Part shown: positions 13,752-14,119 of the stretch, piece by piece | Layout of the letters: every line of letters starts with the position of its first letter | How positions within the stretch are numbered: the stretch's first letter is position 1 | Assembly: GCA_947460165.1 (NCBI GenBank) | Contig: CANHKH010000045.1 | Coordinates: 1 to 14,119 of the forward strand | Length of the DNA stretch: 14,119 nucleotides | Reading direction: 5' to 3' | Source of the DNA: Comamonadaceae bacterium | GTDB lineage: Bacteria > Pseudomonadota > Gammaproteobacteria > Burkholderiales > Burkholderiaceae_C | Made by a program: the position numbers and the translations under genes | The notes under the pieces: model-generated | The model's input: only the letters and a program-made list of their open reading frames with translations | What the model was told of the DNA's origin: nothing | Databases searched by the model: none

Positions 13752-14119
13752 TCAAGCGTGAACGGGCGGCAGGTCCAGGCGGGCCACGATGCCCTTCATG
13801 GCCTGATTGGGGCTGGGATAGCGGTGCAGCACCAGCGGGTCGTGGCCGGGAATCACATGCTCGGCCGAGCTGGCCAGGGCGTAAGCACGCTGGTAGCCTT
13901 GCAGCATGTCTGCCACGTTGTAGACCAAGGGAAAGGGCCGCTCTTGCTCCATGTTGGCGTAGAAGTGGCTGGCGTCCGACGCCAGCACCACCCAGCCGCG
14001 CTGGGTGTGCACCCTCACCACCTGCAAGCCCATGGTGTGGCCACCCACGTGGTGCAGGCTCAAGCCGGGCGCGATCTCTTCGTCGCCATCGTGAAAGCAG
14101 GTGCGGTCCTGGTAGACCC
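13752..14119 (-). CDS. MBL-fold hydrolase, N-acyl-homoserine lactonase-like (5' end outside the window)
   Basis: The C-terminal 121 residues of a metallo-beta-lactamase-fold enzyme, open to the window edge. Metal-site features visible are the histidine in HHVGGHTMGLQ (third metal motif), the bridging aspartate in VLASDASHFYANM and the histidine in HVIPGHDPLVL. Their spacing and wording resemble the AHL-lactonase branch (AiiA/AttM type), whose members open lactone rings or act on other small esters. The HxHxDH motif should lie just outside the window, so activity cannot be confirmed. A TTG at 14063 could be mistaken for a start, but the reading frame and homology continue upstream. It is the first visible gene of the operon that continues with the SCP2-like and alpha/beta hydrolase genes. 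The quorum-quenching role is not implied. Confidence 0.85.
   Translation of the reverse strand, partial: VYQDRTCFHDGDEEIAPGLSLHHVGGHTMGLQVVRVHTQRGWVVLASDASHFYANMEQERPFPLVYNVADMLQGYQRAYALASSAEHVIPGHDPLVLHRYPSPNQAMKGIVARLDLPPVHA

Overview
The window looks like chromosome of a betaproteobacterium, most likely Burkholderiales/Comamonadaceae. The base composition is high in GC, the proteins closely resemble that group, and it combines a rsmI | yraN-diaA-BON-lipoprotein cluster with a Liv-type ABC transporter whose membrane and ATPase subunits are fused. This placement is inferred from protein style, not from an rRNA or marker search. No tRNA, rRNA, IS element, CRISPR array or phage gene was seen.

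Left part (1-3776), housekeeping and envelope. A Bcr/CflA-type drug efflux transporter (minus strand, 3' end off the window) is coupled by ATGA overlap to rsmI (16S rRNA C1402 2'-O-methyltransferase, TTG start). Head to head with rsmI, with start codons sharing one base, runs yraN, a diaA/gmhA-like SIS-domain gene and a dolP-like two-BON lipoprotein gene. This is essentially the E. coli yraL | yraN-diaA-dolP order without lpoA.

Middle (3777-6728). A spacer with three stem-loops is followed by a small secreted four-cysteine protein of unknown function. Converging on it is a minus-strand operon of mnmA (tRNA 2-thiouridylase), a 49-codon DUF1289 gene and a LysE/RhtB exporter. A 365-base divergent spacer then separates mnmA from the transporter operon. 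It carries candidate promoters in both directions and a leader with two mutually exclusive hairpins built on a duplicated 11-12 base word.

Right part (6729-14119), accessory metabolism. A complete Liv/HAAT-family uptake system is encoded as livH, a livM-livG fusion, livF and a periplasmic binding protein, closed by a strong intrinsic terminator. Behind the terminator, with its own ribosome site, is a zinc-free quinone-oxidoreductase-like MDR enzyme. Its 3' end overlaps by 37 bases a converging minus-strand operon of an MBL-fold lactonase-like hydrolase (5' end off the window), an SCP2-like small protein and an alpha/beta hydrolase with a complete Ser-Asp-His triad. Transporter, reductase, two hydrolases and a lipid-binding-like protein side by side suggest import and hydrolytic breakdown of an ester- or lactone-containing compound. 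The substrate cannot be read from the sequence. The best candidates for something undescribed are this neighbourhood as a pathway and the structured leader of its transporter operon.
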